Counted from the first letter of the stretch, positions 43,840 to 53,695 are shown. The stretch is 64,000 nt of DNA from Streptantibioticus cattleyicolor NRRL 8057 = DSM 46488 (GCF_000240165.1 NC_017586.1:3038001-3102000), one strand, 5' to 3'. Notes: a model not told the origin generated them from the sequence alone. Made by a program: numbers and translations.

Positions 43840-46044
43840 ATGCCCACGACCCCGTCCGGCGGCCCTAGGAGGTTTCCCACTGGATCCGAATACGCGACGG
43901 CCTTGCAGAACACCACCCTGTGCTTCCGCCATCCCGACCTGCGCGGTGCCGAGCCGGCACTCACCGGACTGGGTCTCCCCAAGGCGATCTCCGGCAACTT
44001 CGCCAGTGTTTTTTCCCTGGCCCTCCCCGGCGGCGGCGACCGCTACGCCGTCAAGTGCTTCACACGATACGTACCGGACCAGAACGAGCGTTACCAGGCG
44101 ATCAGCAAGCACCTGACCAGCCTTCCGTCAGCCCGTCTGTCACAGCCGTGGAACATGGGGTTCGACTACCTCGCCGACGAGATCCTGGTGAACGGTGAGC
44201 GCTATCCGATCCTCAAGATGGAGTGGGTCCAGGGCCAGGGCCTGGCTTCATGGCTCGATCACCATCACCGTGACAGCACACAGGTACGGAAGCTCGCGGA
44301 CCGCTTCACAGCGCTCATCGACGACCTGCACACCCACGGCATCGCCCACGGAGACCTTCAGCACGGGAACCTTCTCGTGGCACCGGACCTCACCCTCCGT
44401 CTCGTGGATTACGACGGCATGTACGTCCCGGCGTTAGCCGGACGGCACGGCACGGAGGACGGGCACCGCAACTATCAGTCACCATTGCGCGGTGGCAGGG
44501 ACTTCGGCCCGGACATGGACCTGTTCTCCGGCTGGGTCATTCACACCGCGCTCAAGGCCGTGGCAGCAGACCCTCGCCTTTGGGCCGATCTCCACGAGCC
44601 CTCCGGTGAGTACCTCCTGCTGTCCGAGGACGACTACAAGGCACCTGCGGCATCGCCTCGATTCGCGAGACTCCTCAACCACCCCGATCCCGACGTCGCG
44701 CAGTCGGCTCAGCAACTCGCCGACCTCGTCGACACGCCGATCAGCGCCATCCCCCGCTTGCGGACCCGTGCACAGAGCAGCGGCACCGGCCCGCAGCCGT
44801 CGGGTACTGGGCACGCGTCCGGTACACCCGGTACCGGCCTGCCCGATTGGCTGCGTGAACACGTGCTGGTGGCCGAATCTTCCGATGCCGCGCCCTCTCA
44901 TCCCGAGGGCCCAGGGTTCCGTCATCGGCGCCGGACGCGCGACCTACTGGCCCTACCGGTGTTGCTGGTCTCCCTTGCCGTACCGGTGCTCTTCGCTCTG
45001 GGGGTTCTCTCCATCGGCATCATCGCGACCGCCGCGTCGGCCACGGCGGGGCTGGTCTTCTTCGAGAACACGCGCCGTACCCGGCCGGAGCTCCGTGAAG
45101 TGCGACAGCAACTCAAGGCGCTCAAAGAACGGAAATGGGCAGCACAGAATCCAGCCGCCGCAGCCGCCCAGCTCGACAAAGAGATCGAATCCTTCGAGGA
45201 CTCCGAACGCGAACGCGCAGCAGACGCGGACCGTGAGAGCCAGCGGCTCACCCGCCAGCACCAGCAGCGCTTGGCGAAGATCGAAAGCGACAAACAGAAG
45301 CTGGAGAGAGACCTGCGTCTCCAGCTGACCCGTCTTGATGACGAACTCACCGCGGACATCGCCAGGCGTTTGGCACTCCACCAACAGCGTTACTTGGAAG
45401 GGCAGTTGCAGAACGCGCTCATCGAGGATGCCAAGATCCCAGGTATCGGGCAGGCCCTGAAGAGGGCTCTGGCCTCTGCTGGTATCCGAACTGCAGCGGA
45501 CTTCCACGGCGTCACGATCGTCAGCGCAGGAGGCAGGTACAGCAATCTCACCGCGTACATCGATCGGACCGGCGGCGGGAGGATCGATGTCAAGGGGATC
45601 GGACCGACCAAGGCCAGGGCTCTGGAGCAATGGCGAGAGCAACGGGTCGTCGCAGCCCGGTTCCGTTCCCCCACCAAACTGCCCGCCGATCAGCTCCAGG
45701 CGGCCAGAGCCGAATCCCGACAGCGCAAGACCGATCTTCAAGGCCGCCTCCGCGACATCGCCTCCCAGGCTGCGAGTGCGACGCAGAACGCCGAGCAGAA
45801 CCTGCAGCAAGCCCGGGGCCGCCTCCGTCAGGAGGCCGAGCGGGCTCGCGCCACGGCACGTGCCCGGCGCGAAGCGTTCGCCCGTCGATCGGTGCAGATC
45901 CGGCAGGCATCCGATGAGATCCCGGTGCTTGATGCCGCCCTCGCCGCGGGCGTTCAAAGGCGCCGCCAGCTGTCCGCCTTCTCCTACCTGCGCTTCCTCA
46001 CCACCGGTCGGCCGGGGTCCGGCGCTGCCCACGACGTGCCGTGA
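43840..46044 (+). CDS. Membrane protein kinase with coiled coil and HhH-like domain
   Basis: 734 residues. The N-terminal kinase domain has YAVKCF (ATP-binding Lys near 70), the catalytic loop HGDLQHGN near 169-176 and LVDYDG in place of DFG. Two adjacent membrane segments at about 370-408 are followed by a long charged coiled coil (about 420-530). A helix-hairpin-helix-like region IPGIGQALKRALASAGI near 530 and GIGPTKARALEQW near 586 precede a final Arg-rich helix. This is the kinase of a TerY-P triad; the HhH region hints at DNA or RNA contact. A TTA codon occurs near residue 199. Confidence 0.82.
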   Translation: MPTTPSGGPRRFPTGSEYATALQNTTLCFRHPDLRGAEPALTGLGLPKAISGNFASVFSLALPGGGDRYAVKCFTRYVPDQNERYQAISKHLTSLPSARLSQPWNMGFDYLADEILVNGERYPILKMEWVQGQGLASWLDHHHRDSTQVRKLADRFTALIDDLHTHGIAHGDLQHGNLLVAPDLTLRLVDYDGMYVPALAGRHGTEDGHRNYQSPLRGGRDFGPDMDLFSGWVIHTALKAVAADPRLWADLHEPSGEYLLLSEDDYKAPAASPRFARLLNHPDPDVAQSAQQLADLVDTPISAIPRLRTRAQSSGTGPQPSGTGHASGTPGTGLPDWLREHVLVAESSDAAPSHPEGPGFRHRRRTRDLLALPVLLVSLAVPVLFALGVLSIGIIATAASATAGLVFFENTRRTRPELREVRQQLKALKERKWAAQNPAAAAAQLDKEIESFEDSERERAADADRESQRLTRQHQQRLAKIESDKQKLERDLRLQLTRLDDELTADIARRLALHQQRYLEGQLQNALIEDAKIPGIGQALKRALASAGIRTAADFHGVTIVSAGGRYSNLTAYIDRTGGGRIDVKGIGPTKARALEQWREQRVVAARFRSPTKLPADQLQAARAESRQRKTDLQGRLRDIASQAASATQNAEQNLQQARGRLRQEAERARATARARREAFARRSVQIRQASDEIPVLDAALAAGVQRRRQLSAFSYLRFLTTGRPGSGAAHDVP

Positions 46045-46086
46045 AGGGCGGGGCCCGGTCTGCGGACTCCACGGCCGCTCGCGCCC

Positions 46087-47151
46087 CTACCGACGGACCT
46101 CGTACACCACATTCACCGGCGTCTCCGCCACCCTCCGCCAAGCGGTGAGGCCGGATTGGGCGGCGAGGTGGCGGAGGGTGGGTTCGCCGGGGTGGTTGCC
46201 GAGGGCTTGGGGGCCTTGTTGGGCGAGGGCGGCGGGGAGGCAGACGGCTACGGAGGTGGCGGTGACGACGCGGCCGACGGGGGTGGCGTTCTCGCGGGGG
46301 TCGGCGGAGGCGTTGGGCTCGACGATCAGGCAGGTGCCGTCGTCCGCGAGGGCCTGGGCGACGTGGCGCAGGGCGGCGCCGGGGTCGCCCATGTCGTGCA
46401 GGCAGTCGAAGAAGGTGATCAGGTCGTAGCCGGTGCCGGGGAAGTCGTGGGCGCCGGAGACCTGGTGGTCGACACGGTCGGCGAGGCCTTCCGCGGCGGC
46501 GATGGAGCGGGCGGCCTCGACCGAGGGGGCGTGGAAGTCGAAGCCGTGGAACCGGGACCTGGGGAAGGCCCGGGCCATCAGCGCCGTGGAGTAGCCGTAA
46601 CCGCAGCCGATGTCGGCCACCTCGGCGCCCGCCTCCAGCTTGCCGACGACGCCCTCCAGGGCCGGTAGCCAGCGGCTGACCAGGCAGTCGGCGTACCCGG
46701 GGCGGAAGAACTTGGCGGTGCCGGAGAAGAGGGCGCCGCTGTGTTCCGCCCAGGCCACGCCGTCGCCGGTGCGGAAGGCTTGCAGCAGGGCGTCCTCGGT
46801 GCCGTAGAGCGCTTGGAGCAGGGTGAAGAAGCCGGCCGCGTAGGTGGGCGCGTCGGGGTCGCCGAGCACCGCGGCGTGTTCGTCGGGGAGGCGGTAGGCG
46901 TCGTCGGCGGGGTCGTAGGTGACGTACCCGCCGGCCACCTGGGCGGCGAGCCATTCGCGTACGTACCGTTCCACCAGGCCGGTGCGATCGGCGAGGCGGG
47001 TGCTGGTCAGCGGGCCGGCGCCGGCCATGGCGCGGTAGAGCCCGAGGCGGTCGCCGAGCGAGGTGCACAGCCCGGCGACGGCGGCGCCGCCGTCGGTGAC
47101 GACCCGTTCCAGGAACTCCGCCACCCGGTCCTCGTCCGCAGCCGTCGCCAT
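46087..47151 (-). CDS. Class I SAM-dependent methyltransferase
   Basis: 354 residues from ATG 47151. An N-terminal winged-helix segment (about 35-85) precedes a Rossmann methyltransferase with VADIGCGYGYS near 180 (SAM-binding loop), FHGFDFHAPSV near 205 and LITFFDCLHDMGD near 248. The layout is that of small-molecule O- or C-methyltransferases or related transcription-linked enzymes found widely in actinobacteria. It is monocistronic. Substrate unknown. Confidence 0.8.
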   Translation of the reverse strand: MATAADEDRVAEFLERVVTDGGAAVAGLCTSLGDRLGLYRAMAGAGPLTSTRLADRTGLVERYVREWLAAQVAGGYVTYDPADDAYRLPDEHAAVLGDPDAPTYAAGFFTLLQALYGTEDALLQAFRTGDGVAWAEHSGALFSGTAKFFRPGYADCLVSRWLPALEGVVGKLEAGAEVADIGCGYGYSTALMARAFPRSRFHGFDFHAPSVEAARSIAAAEGLADRVDHQVSGAHDFPGTGYDLITFFDCLHDMGDPGAALRHVAQALADDGTCLIVEPNASADPRENATPVGRVVTATSVAVCLPAALAQQGPQALGNHPGEPTLRHLAAQSGLTAWRRVAETPVNVVYEVRR

Positions 47152-47288
47152 GGCCGGTCACCTCCTCGCCGCGCCGCCCGCACGCGAAATCCGGTCGACA
47201 TCTCCTTGTGCCAAGAATTCCACGCCACCGCCACATGCGCGCCATTACGCGACACAATGGCGGTAACGGCACAAGGGAGGTGTCCGTC

Positions 47289-47483
47289 ATGCGCAAGGTC
47301 ATCGACTGCCGGGACCACCCCAGCGCGATCAACTGCACGCTGACCATCGCCGGCGAGGAGGAGGAAGTCGTCCGGGCCGCCGTCCAGCACGCGGTGTCGG
47401 TGCACGGTCACGCCGACACCGCGGAACTGCGCGAACAGCTCCGCGCGGCACTGAAGAACGAGGCCACCCCGCAACACGCCTGA
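47289..47483 (+). CDS. DUF1059-family small protein
   Basis: 64 residues from ATG 47289, with GGGAGG eight bases upstream. It matches the DUF1059 pattern: V-I-D-C-R-D near the start, a second Cys, EEEVVRAAVQHAVSVHGH in the middle and ELREQLRAALK at the end. Function is unknown; the Cys/His content suggests metal binding. It is divergent from the methyltransferase. Confidence 0.75.
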   Translation: MRKVIDCRDHPSAINCTLTIAGEEEEVVRAAVQHAVSVHGHADTAELREQLRAALKNEATPQHA

Positions 47484-47505
47484 GTCCCGGCACGGGACGA
47501 GGCCC

Positions 47506-47997
47506 TCACCCCTGCGGGTTGAAGAAGGTGAACATCTTCTCCGGCTCGATCCGGGCCCACGGCAGGTCCCGCATCCACCGCCGCCACTTGTCGGCGCCGT
47601 ACGACTCCACCAGCAGCGCCTCCAGCGCCGGGTCGTCGGTGGGGCGGATCTCGCGGGCCTTGCCGTGCACGGTGATCTGGAGGCGTTCGCCCTCGACGAC
47701 GGTGGCGCTCACCGCGGGGCGGGCCCGCAGATGGCGGAAGCGGGCGGAGCCGGCGCCCGAGCCGAAGACGAAACGTCCCCGGTAGAAGACGGTGTCCACC
47801 GGGCCGACCCGGGGCTCCCCGTTGGCGGTCGCGGTGGCAAGCACCATCGTGCGCACCCCCTGGAGCGTCTGGACCACGGCTCCGGCGGGCAGCCGGCGTT
47901 CCTCGTCGAGCACCGACCGCAGATAGGCCCCGGCAGCGGCGTAACTGTCGTCCAGCAGCCGCTGGAGCGCGGACAGATCCTCGGCTGTCTCGTACAT
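47506..47997 (-). CDS. Pyridoxamine-5'-phosphate-oxidase-like flavin/F420-type protein
   Basis: 163 residues from ATG 47997. It has the split-barrel pattern of the PNPOx-like family: TMVLATATANGEPRVGPVDTVFYRGRFVFG (long beta hairpins), SARFRHLRARPAVSATV and ITVHGKAREI. Members use FMN, F420 or haem. The frame extends to 48186, but that part overlaps the divergent peptidase. Substrate cannot be told from sequence. Confidence 0.75.
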   Translation of the reverse strand: MYETAEDLSALQRLLDDSYAAAGAYLRSVLDEERRLPAGAVVQTLQGVRTMVLATATANGEPRVGPVDTVFYRGRFVFGSGAGSARFRHLRARPAVSATVVEGERLQITVHGKAREIRPTDDPALEALLVESYGADKWRRWMRDLPWARIEPEKMFTFFNPQG

Positions 47998-48061
47998 GCC
48001 ACCAGTCTCCACCGCCGACGGCGCCTTCGCCGTGCGTCCGGCCCGGGACGAGAATAGGGGG

Positions 48062-49849
48062 ATGAGTGATGTCACGGCTGCCATGCCGGAGTGGGAGAAG
48101 CGTTTCCGGGCACCACGGGTCGGGCTGCCGGAGTGGGCGCAGGACGCTCCGCAGCGCTGCCTGTTCGTCTCCAACGAGACGGGCACCTACGAGTTGTACG
48201 CCTGGGACCGCACGGCGGACGGCCGCCGCCAGGTCACCGACCGGCCCAACGGTACGACCGACGGGACGCTGACCCCGGACGGCGAGTGGATCTGGTGGTT
48301 CTCGGACACCGACGGCGACGAGTTCGGCGTGTGGATGCGCCAGCCGTTCGACGGCGGCGAGGACGAGCCGGCCGCACCGGGGCTCGCCCCCGCCTACTCC
48401 GCCGGGATCGCCCTCGGCCGGGACGGCACCGCGGTGATCGGCCGCTCGACGGACGAGGAGGGCACCACCGTCCACGTCCTGCGCCCCGGCGCCGAGCCGG
48501 TGGAGATCTACCGGCACGAGCAGTCCGCCGGGGTCGGCGGGCTCAGCGAGGACGGCACGCTGATCGTGATCGAGCACACCGAGCACGGTGACGCCATGCA
48601 CGCCGCGCTGCGGGTGGTCACGCTGGACGGCACCACGGTGGCCGAGCTGGACGACACCGAGGGCGGCACCCGCGAGCTGGGCCTGGAGTCGCTGGGCTTC
48701 GCCCCGGTACCGGGCGACCCGCGGCTGCTCGTGGCCCACCAGCGGCGCGGCCGGTGGGAGCCGGTGATCTGGGACACCGCCACCGGTGAGCTGAGCGAGC
48801 CGGCGATCGGCCTGCCCGGCGACGTGTCGGCCGACTGGTACCCGGACGGTTCCGCGCTGCTGATCGAACACGTCCACCAGGCGCGCGGCGAGCTGTGGCG
48901 GTACGACTTCGCCGACGCCTCGCTGACCCGGCTGGAGACGCCGGTGGGTTCGATCGGCGGGGCGACCGCGCGGCCGGACGGCACGGTGGAGTTCCTGTGG
49001 TCGTCGGCGGCCACCCCGCCGCAGGTGCGGTCCAGCTCCGGCGCCACCGTGCTGGACGTCCCCGGGTTCCGGGCGCCGGCCTCGGTGCCGGTGGAGGACG
49101 TCTGGGTGGAGGGGCCGGGCGGACGGGTGCACGCGCTCGTCCAGCGGCCGGAGGGCACCGGGCCGTTCCCGACCCTGTTCGACATCCACGGCGGCCCCGC
49201 CTGGCACGACAGCGACGCCTTCGCGGCGGCCCCGGCGGCCTGGATCGACCACGGTTTCGCGGTGGTGCGGGTCAACTACCGCGGTTCGACGGGGTACGGC
49301 CGGGAGTGGACGGACGCGCTCAAGCACCGGGTCGGGCTGATCGAGCTGGAGGACATCGCCGCGGTACGCGAGTGGGCGGTCTCCTCCGGGCTCGCCGACC
49401 CCGACAAGCTGGTGCTGGCCGGCGGCTCGTGGGGCGGCTACCTGACCCTGCTGGGCCTGGGCACCCAGCCCGAGGCGTGGGCGGTGGGGCTGGCCGCGGT
49501 GCCGGTCGCCGACTACCTGGCGGCCTACGAGGACGAGATGGAGGCGCTCAAGGCGCTGGACCGCACGCTGTTCGGCGGCTCCCCGCGGGAGGTTCCGGAG
49601 CGGTACGCCGCCTCGTCGCCGATCACCTACGCGGAGCAGGTGCGGGCGCCGGTCTTCATCTCGGCCGGGATGAACGACCCGCGCTGCCCGATCCGGCAGA
49701 TCGACAACTACGTCGGCCGCCTCGCCGAACTGGGCAAGGTGCACGAGGTCTACCGCTACGACGCCGGGCACGGCTCACTGGTGGTGGAGGAACGCATCAA
49801 GCAGCTGCGCCTCGAACTGGCCTACGCGCAACGCCACTTGGGGCTGTGA
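48062..49849 (+). CDS. S9-family prolyl oligopeptidase-like peptidase
   Basis: 595 residues from ATG 48062. The first ~350 residues form a beta-propeller with repeated DG/W blades. The alpha/beta-hydrolase domain carries the nucleophile in GGSWGGY (Ser about 456), the Asp in MNDPRCP (about 540) and the His in AGHGSL (about 572). No signal peptide, so it is cytoplasmic. It should cleave short peptides. Ordinary core gene. Confidence 0.88.
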   Translation: MSDVTAAMPEWEKRFRAPRVGLPEWAQDAPQRCLFVSNETGTYELYAWDRTADGRRQVTDRPNGTTDGTLTPDGEWIWWFSDTDGDEFGVWMRQPFDGGEDEPAAPGLAPAYSAGIALGRDGTAVIGRSTDEEGTTVHVLRPGAEPVEIYRHEQSAGVGGLSEDGTLIVIEHTEHGDAMHAALRVVTLDGTTVAELDDTEGGTRELGLESLGFAPVPGDPRLLVAHQRRGRWEPVIWDTATGELSEPAIGLPGDVSADWYPDGSALLIEHVHQARGELWRYDFADASLTRLETPVGSIGGATARPDGTVEFLWSSAATPPQVRSSSGATVLDVPGFRAPASVPVEDVWVEGPGGRVHALVQRPEGTGPFPTLFDIHGGPAWHDSDAFAAAPAAWIDHGFAVVRVNYRGSTGYGREWTDALKHRVGLIELEDIAAVREWAVSSGLADPDKLVLAGGSWGGYLTLLGLGTQPEAWAVGLAAVPVADYLAAYEDEMEALKALDRTLFGGSPREVPERYAASSPITYAEQVRAPVFISAGMNDPRCPIRQIDNYVGRLAELGKVHEVYRYDAGHGSLVVEERIKQLRLELAYAQRHLGL

Positions 49850-49889
49850 GCCATGTGGCCGGCGCCGTCCGCGTTCCGGGCGGCGCCGG

Positions 49890-50711
49890 TCACCGCGCCG
49901 GCTGCGCCTCGCCGGCCGGCTCCGCGTCGTCGCCGGGGACGAGGCCGAGCGCCAGGTCGCGCTGGGCCTCCAGCTCCCGGCGGACCAGCTTGAACCACAT
50001 GTAGACGACGAACGCGGCGAAGACGAACCACTCGCCGGTGTACCCCAGGTTCTGGAAGGCCCGTACGTCCAGCGTGCTGTTGACGCCCTGGGCGCTGGTC
50101 GGCGGCACCGGCTTGAGCGGGGCGGTGGTGGCGGAGAGGGTGACCCAGCCGTCGTAGAGCCGGTACGGCACCATGTTGACCAGCGACGCGGTGCTGATCA
50201 TGCCGAGCTGCCCGGCCGGCAGGCCGCCGGAGACCACCCCCGGGTCGCCGGGGTTCTCGGACGCCTGCAACGTGCCGGTCACCGTGACCCGCCCCGCGGG
50301 CGGAGCCGGTACGGCCCCGGGGTGCCCGGCGTCCCCGGGCAGCCATCCCCGCACCACGGCGACCGCCCCGCCCGAGGTACGCACCGGGGTCAGCACGTAG
50401 AACCCCTGCCGCCCGTCGAGCTGCCGGTCCGGTACGAGCAACTGGTGGCCCGCGTCGTACTCCCCGCTGACGGTCACCGGCCGGCCGACGGTCGCCTGGT
50501 TCACCGGCGTCCCCGTCCCCGGCAGCAGACTCCGCAGCGGCACCGGCGCCCGCGACCCGGCAGCCGGCTCCCGCTGCGCCGTGTGATGCGCCTCCACCCG
50601 CGCATCGAACCGGCCCAACTGCCACGTCCCCATGAACACGCAGAACGGAATCGCCAGCAACGCGAAGAGCGAGATCCCCAACCATCGCGGGGTCAGCAGG
50701 AACCGGTACAC
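49890..50711 (-). CDS. SURF1-family cytochrome oxidase biogenesis protein
   Basis: 273 residues. There is a membrane segment near residues 9-30 (LGISLFALLAIPFCVFMGTW, with the W-Q-x-x-R motif after it), a periplasmic domain with VTVSGEYD and VVRGWLP, and a second membrane segment near 228-245. This matches SURF1, which helps insert haem into the aa3-type oxidase. Start is ATG 50711. Confidence 0.88.
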   Translation of the reverse strand: MYRFLLTPRWLGISLFALLAIPFCVFMGTWQLGRFDARVEAHHTAQREPAAGSRAPVPLRSLLPGTGTPVNQATVGRPVTVSGEYDAGHQLLVPDRQLDGRQGFYVLTPVRTSGGAVAVVRGWLPGDAGHPGAVPAPPAGRVTVTGTLQASENPGDPGVVSGGLPAGQLGMISTASLVNMVPYRLYDGWVTLSATTAPLKPVPPTSAQGVNSTLDVRAFQNLGYTGEWFVFAAFVVYMWFKLVRRELEAQRDLALGLVPGDDAEPAGEAQPAR

Positions 50712-50714
50712 GCC

Positions 50715-51947
50715 TCAACGGTACGGGACCTGCCCGGCCCCGCCCCGGCGGGGCCGGGCGGTGGCGGCGAAGCCGCGGGCCGCCCTCGCGGGGGGCCGGG
50801 CCGCCGGGCGGCGCCGGAGTCGCCCGGCGGGCGGCATGACGCGTCGGGCTCGCGTGGCCACCGGCGGGGCCGGGCGGTGGGGGCGGGGCCGCCGGTGTTC
50901 CGGCGGGGCCGGGGGCGACGGCGGTGGCCCTGCCGGGGCGGGGCGCGGCGGGCTCGCGTGGCCACCGGCGGGGCCGGAGCGGCGGCGAGCCGATCGGGCG
51001 GGGCGCGCCGGACGGCGCGGTGCCCGCGCATGGCGCGGTGGGAGCGGTGAGCACCACGCGGTGCGGCGCACGTACCGGCGGAGCCGGGCCACGCGCCGCG
51101 CCACCCGACCGGGACGTGGCGAGCGGCACGATGCCGCAGACGGCGTCCGCACACCCAGCGCCGAGCCGGGACGCGGGGCGCCCCCCTACACCCACCGTCG
51201 AGCTGGACCATGCGGGGCGGTCGCCTACTCGGGCGCGGCGAGCAGCACGGATGCGGCAACCCCCGCACCCACCGGCGGGACCGGACCACGCGCCGCGACC
51301 ACCAGGCCGGGCTCGGCGAGCGGCAGCGCGCAACGGACGCTACGTGGTGCGGCCTGCCCGGCCGGGCCGAGCGGCACGATGCCGTAGGCCGTGCCCAACG
51401 GCACCGGACGGGCCCGGCCACGCGCCGGGGCCGCCACCGTACCGGCGGAGCCGAGCCGCGGCGCCGGGGCCGTCCGTCGGGCGCGGTGAGCGGCACGGTG
51501 CGGCGGCGTCGTGTGGCCACCGGCGAAGCAACTACGACGGGACCGCCGGGACGGAGCGCAGCGGCGGCACGGTGGCCGCACATCGGCGGGGGCCAGACCA
51601 CGCGCCCGGGGCCACCCGGCCGGGGCGCGGCGGGCGGGGCGGGAGCGCAGCGGGCGCACGGTGGCCGCACACCGGCGGAGCCGGGCACGGCGCCGGGAGC
51701 CGCCCAAGCGGGACGCGACCAGCACGACGCGGCGCGGCAAGCCCGCGCACCCACCGGCGAAGCCGGGACCACGGCGAGGGCCGCCGACGTACCGGCGAGC
51801 CGGGGCAGGGCGCGGTGGACGCGCATCAGACAGGGTCCGACCACGTACCGGGGCGTAGCGGGCGGTGCGGTGCCGACGCATCAGCGGGGCCGGACCACGC
51901 GCCCGGGGCCACGGGGGGCGTCGACGTGCGTATCGGGGCGGCGGTGG
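50715..51947. repeat. 1.2-kb degenerate GC-rich repeat tract without a gene
   Basis: Variants of a core like CACCGGCGGRGCCGG, often followed by RCCACGCGCC, recur at about 50860, 50964, 51074, 51194, 51271, 51403, 51441, 51519, 51582, 51671, 51753 and 51791. Spacings range from about 38 to 130 bases and are often near 38 or 78. Associated words such as GAGCGGCACG and GCGCGGTG also recur. Several frames stay open on both strands only because of the base composition; none has a convincing start or family. It separates SURF1 from the sigma-factor locus. Confidence 0.65.
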
Positions 51948-53015
51948 TCAGGGGGTGGGGAGTGGGGGGGTGCGGTAGAGGGTGCCGGCGCAGGGGGTGG
52001 GGAGGGTGGTGGTGGCGGCGGGCTGGGTGGAGCCGTCGGGGATGTGGGCGAGGGTGACGGCGGCGGTGGGGGCGGGTGGGGCGGTGGTGGTGCCGTCGGC
52101 GGGGGTGTCGGGGTGCTGGGCGGGGGTGTCGCCGGTGGTGGTGCCGGGCGTGTTGTGGTCGCCGGAGCCGCCGGAGGCGGGCGGGGGGCTGCTGGCGCAG
52201 TTGGAGGGCACCCATTCGAACTGCACCTGGTACGCCTTGCCGGGCGGCAGGATCAGGCTGTCCGGCGCGGTGGCCGGGTCGGGGAGATCGGTGGCCGGGT
52301 CGCCGGCGGTGTGGTCGACGACCTGGACCTTGGTGGGGTCGGCGGCGCCCTGCGCGGTGACCGTGATCTCGCCACCGCCACCGACCGTACAGCTCAGGTC
52401 GGAGACGTTGACCACCCGGAACGCCCCGCGGATCCGGCCGGCGCGGTCGGGTGAGCCGGTCTGCGCGGAGCCCTTGCCGAGCTGGGGGGCGGTGCAGGTG
52501 GGCGAGGTGGCCGCCATGGTGGCGGCGGGCGGCCGGCTCTTGCCGGGCTGTGCGTCCGGGGCGCCGGAGGAGGGGGCCGGGGAGGCCGGGGCGGAGCCGC
52601 CGGCGCTGGGCAGGACGCCGCCGGCCGGGCCCACCGGGCCGCCACCGGTCGCGCCCTGTTCGGCGGGGCCGGGGCCGCCGGGACCGGTGGTCCGCGCACG
52701 CGGGCCGGAGGCGGCGGCGGCCGTGGTCACCGGGGTGTCGTCGGCACCGGTGGCGTGCACCACGGCGGGCACCGCGGTGCCGATCAGCAGCACTCCGGCG
52801 GCGGCGCCCACCATGGCCTGCCGGCGCCGGGTACGCCGGGCGGGGACCGCCTGCCGGAGCCGTTCCAGGGCGTGCGGGGCCGGCTCGATGCCGTCGACGG
52901 CCTGGCGCAGCAGGTGGCGCAGGTCGAGGTCGTCCTCGGGGCGTTCGCCGGCCGGGCCGGGGTGGTGGTCTTCGTGGGCCATGCCGTGGGGTTGGTCGGG
53001 GCCGGGGCGGTTCAT
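51948..53015 (-). CDS. Membrane-anchored protein paired with the ECF sigma factor
   Basis: 355 residues. It has a short cytoplasmic N-terminus (about 1-65, with an LRHLLRQAVDGIEPAP helix), one membrane segment near 70-88 (MVGAAAGVLLIGTAVPAVV), then a Pro/Ala/Gly-rich linker and an extracellular domain with several cysteines and a DUF4232-like beta pattern (FRVVNVSDLSCTVGGGGEI). The four-base overlap with the sigma gene suggests an anti-sigma or regulatory partner. The function is inferred. Confidence 0.7.
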   Translation of the reverse strand: MNRPGPDQPHGMAHEDHHPGPAGERPEDDLDLRHLLRQAVDGIEPAPHALERLRQAVPARRTRRRQAMVGAAAGVLLIGTAVPAVVHATGADDTPVTTAAAASGPRARTTGPGGPGPAEQGATGGGPVGPAGGVLPSAGGSAPASPAPSSGAPDAQPGKSRPPAATMAATSPTCTAPQLGKGSAQTGSPDRAGRIRGAFRVVNVSDLSCTVGGGGEITVTAQGAADPTKVQVVDHTAGDPATDLPDPATAPDSLILPPGKAYQVQFEWVPSNCASSPPPASGGSGDHNTPGTTTGDTPAQHPDTPADGTTTAPPAPTAAVTLAHIPDGSTQPAATTTLPTPCAGTLYRTPPLPTP

Positions 53016-53695
53016 GCGGGGGTCTCCATGGCGACCCGCAACGCGGCTATGCCACGGGAACCGTACGCCTTGACGGAGCCGATCGATATCCCGAGGGTCT
53101 CGGCGACCTGGGCCTCGGTCATGTCGGCGAAGTAGCGCAGCACCAGCACCTCGCGCTGGCGGCGCTGGAGTCCGCGCATGGAGCGGATCAGCTGGTCGCG
53201 CTCCAGCTGCTCGTAGGCGCCCTCCTCGGCGCTGGCCATGTCCGGCATCGGCTTGGACAGCAGCTTCAGCCCCAGGATGCGGCGGCGCAGCGCGGACCGG
53301 GACAGGTTGACCACGGTCTGGCGCAGGTAGGCGAGGGTCTTCTCCGGTTCCCGGACCCGGCTGCGGGCGGAGTGCACCCGGATGAACGCCTCCTGGACCA
53401 CGTCCTCGCAGGAGGCTGTGTCGTCCAGCAGGAGCGCGGCGAGGCCCAGCAGCGACCGGTAGTGGGCCCGGTAGGTCTCGGTGAGGTGGTCGACCGTGGT
53501 GCCCGCGGCCATCGTGTCGTCAGTACCGCTCACGGCCGGGGATTCCGGGGCGAGCCGGGTGACCGGCCAGGGGGCGATCACCGGCAGACCGCCGGAGGGA
53601 GCGGTACGCGGACGCGCGGGGGCCGCCGTCGCACCGCCGAGGGCGCTGCCCAGGCCGCCCGCCAGGGCGGGTTGGACGCCGAATACCTCTGCCAC
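53012..53695 (-). CDS. ECF sigma factor (SigE family)
   Basis: Up to 227 residues from GTG 53695; ATG 53512 would remove a disordered N-terminus. Sigma region 2 is LLGLAALLLDDTASCEDVVQ and following; region 4 is the helix-turn-helix QRREVLVLRYFADMTEAQVA and SIGSVKAYGSRGIAAL. It belongs to the SigE-type ECF group common in actinobacteria and is translationally coupled to the membrane protein gene at 51948-53015, its probable regulator. Confidence 0.85.
   Translation of the reverse strand: MAEVFGVQPALAGGLGSALGGATAAPARPRTAPSGGLPVIAPWPVTRLAPESPAVSGTDDTMAAGTTVDHLTETYRAHYRSLLGLAALLLDDTASCEDVVQEAFIRVHSARSRVREPEKTLAYLRQTVVNLSRSALRRRILGLKLLSKPMPDMASAEEGAYEQLERDQLIRSMRGLQRRQREVLVLRYFADMTEAQVAETLGISIGSVKAYGSRGIAALRVAMETPA

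Noticed and set aside
49822-51333. Long reverse frames across the repeat tract
   Set aside because: They are Arg/Pro/Ala/Gly-rich, read through the repeats and the SURF1 gene, and have no start site or motif.
51210-52454. Long forward frame antisense to the membrane protein gene at 51948-53015
   Set aside because: It is Gly-rich, crosses the repeat tract and is antisense to a coherent gene coupled to the sigma factor.
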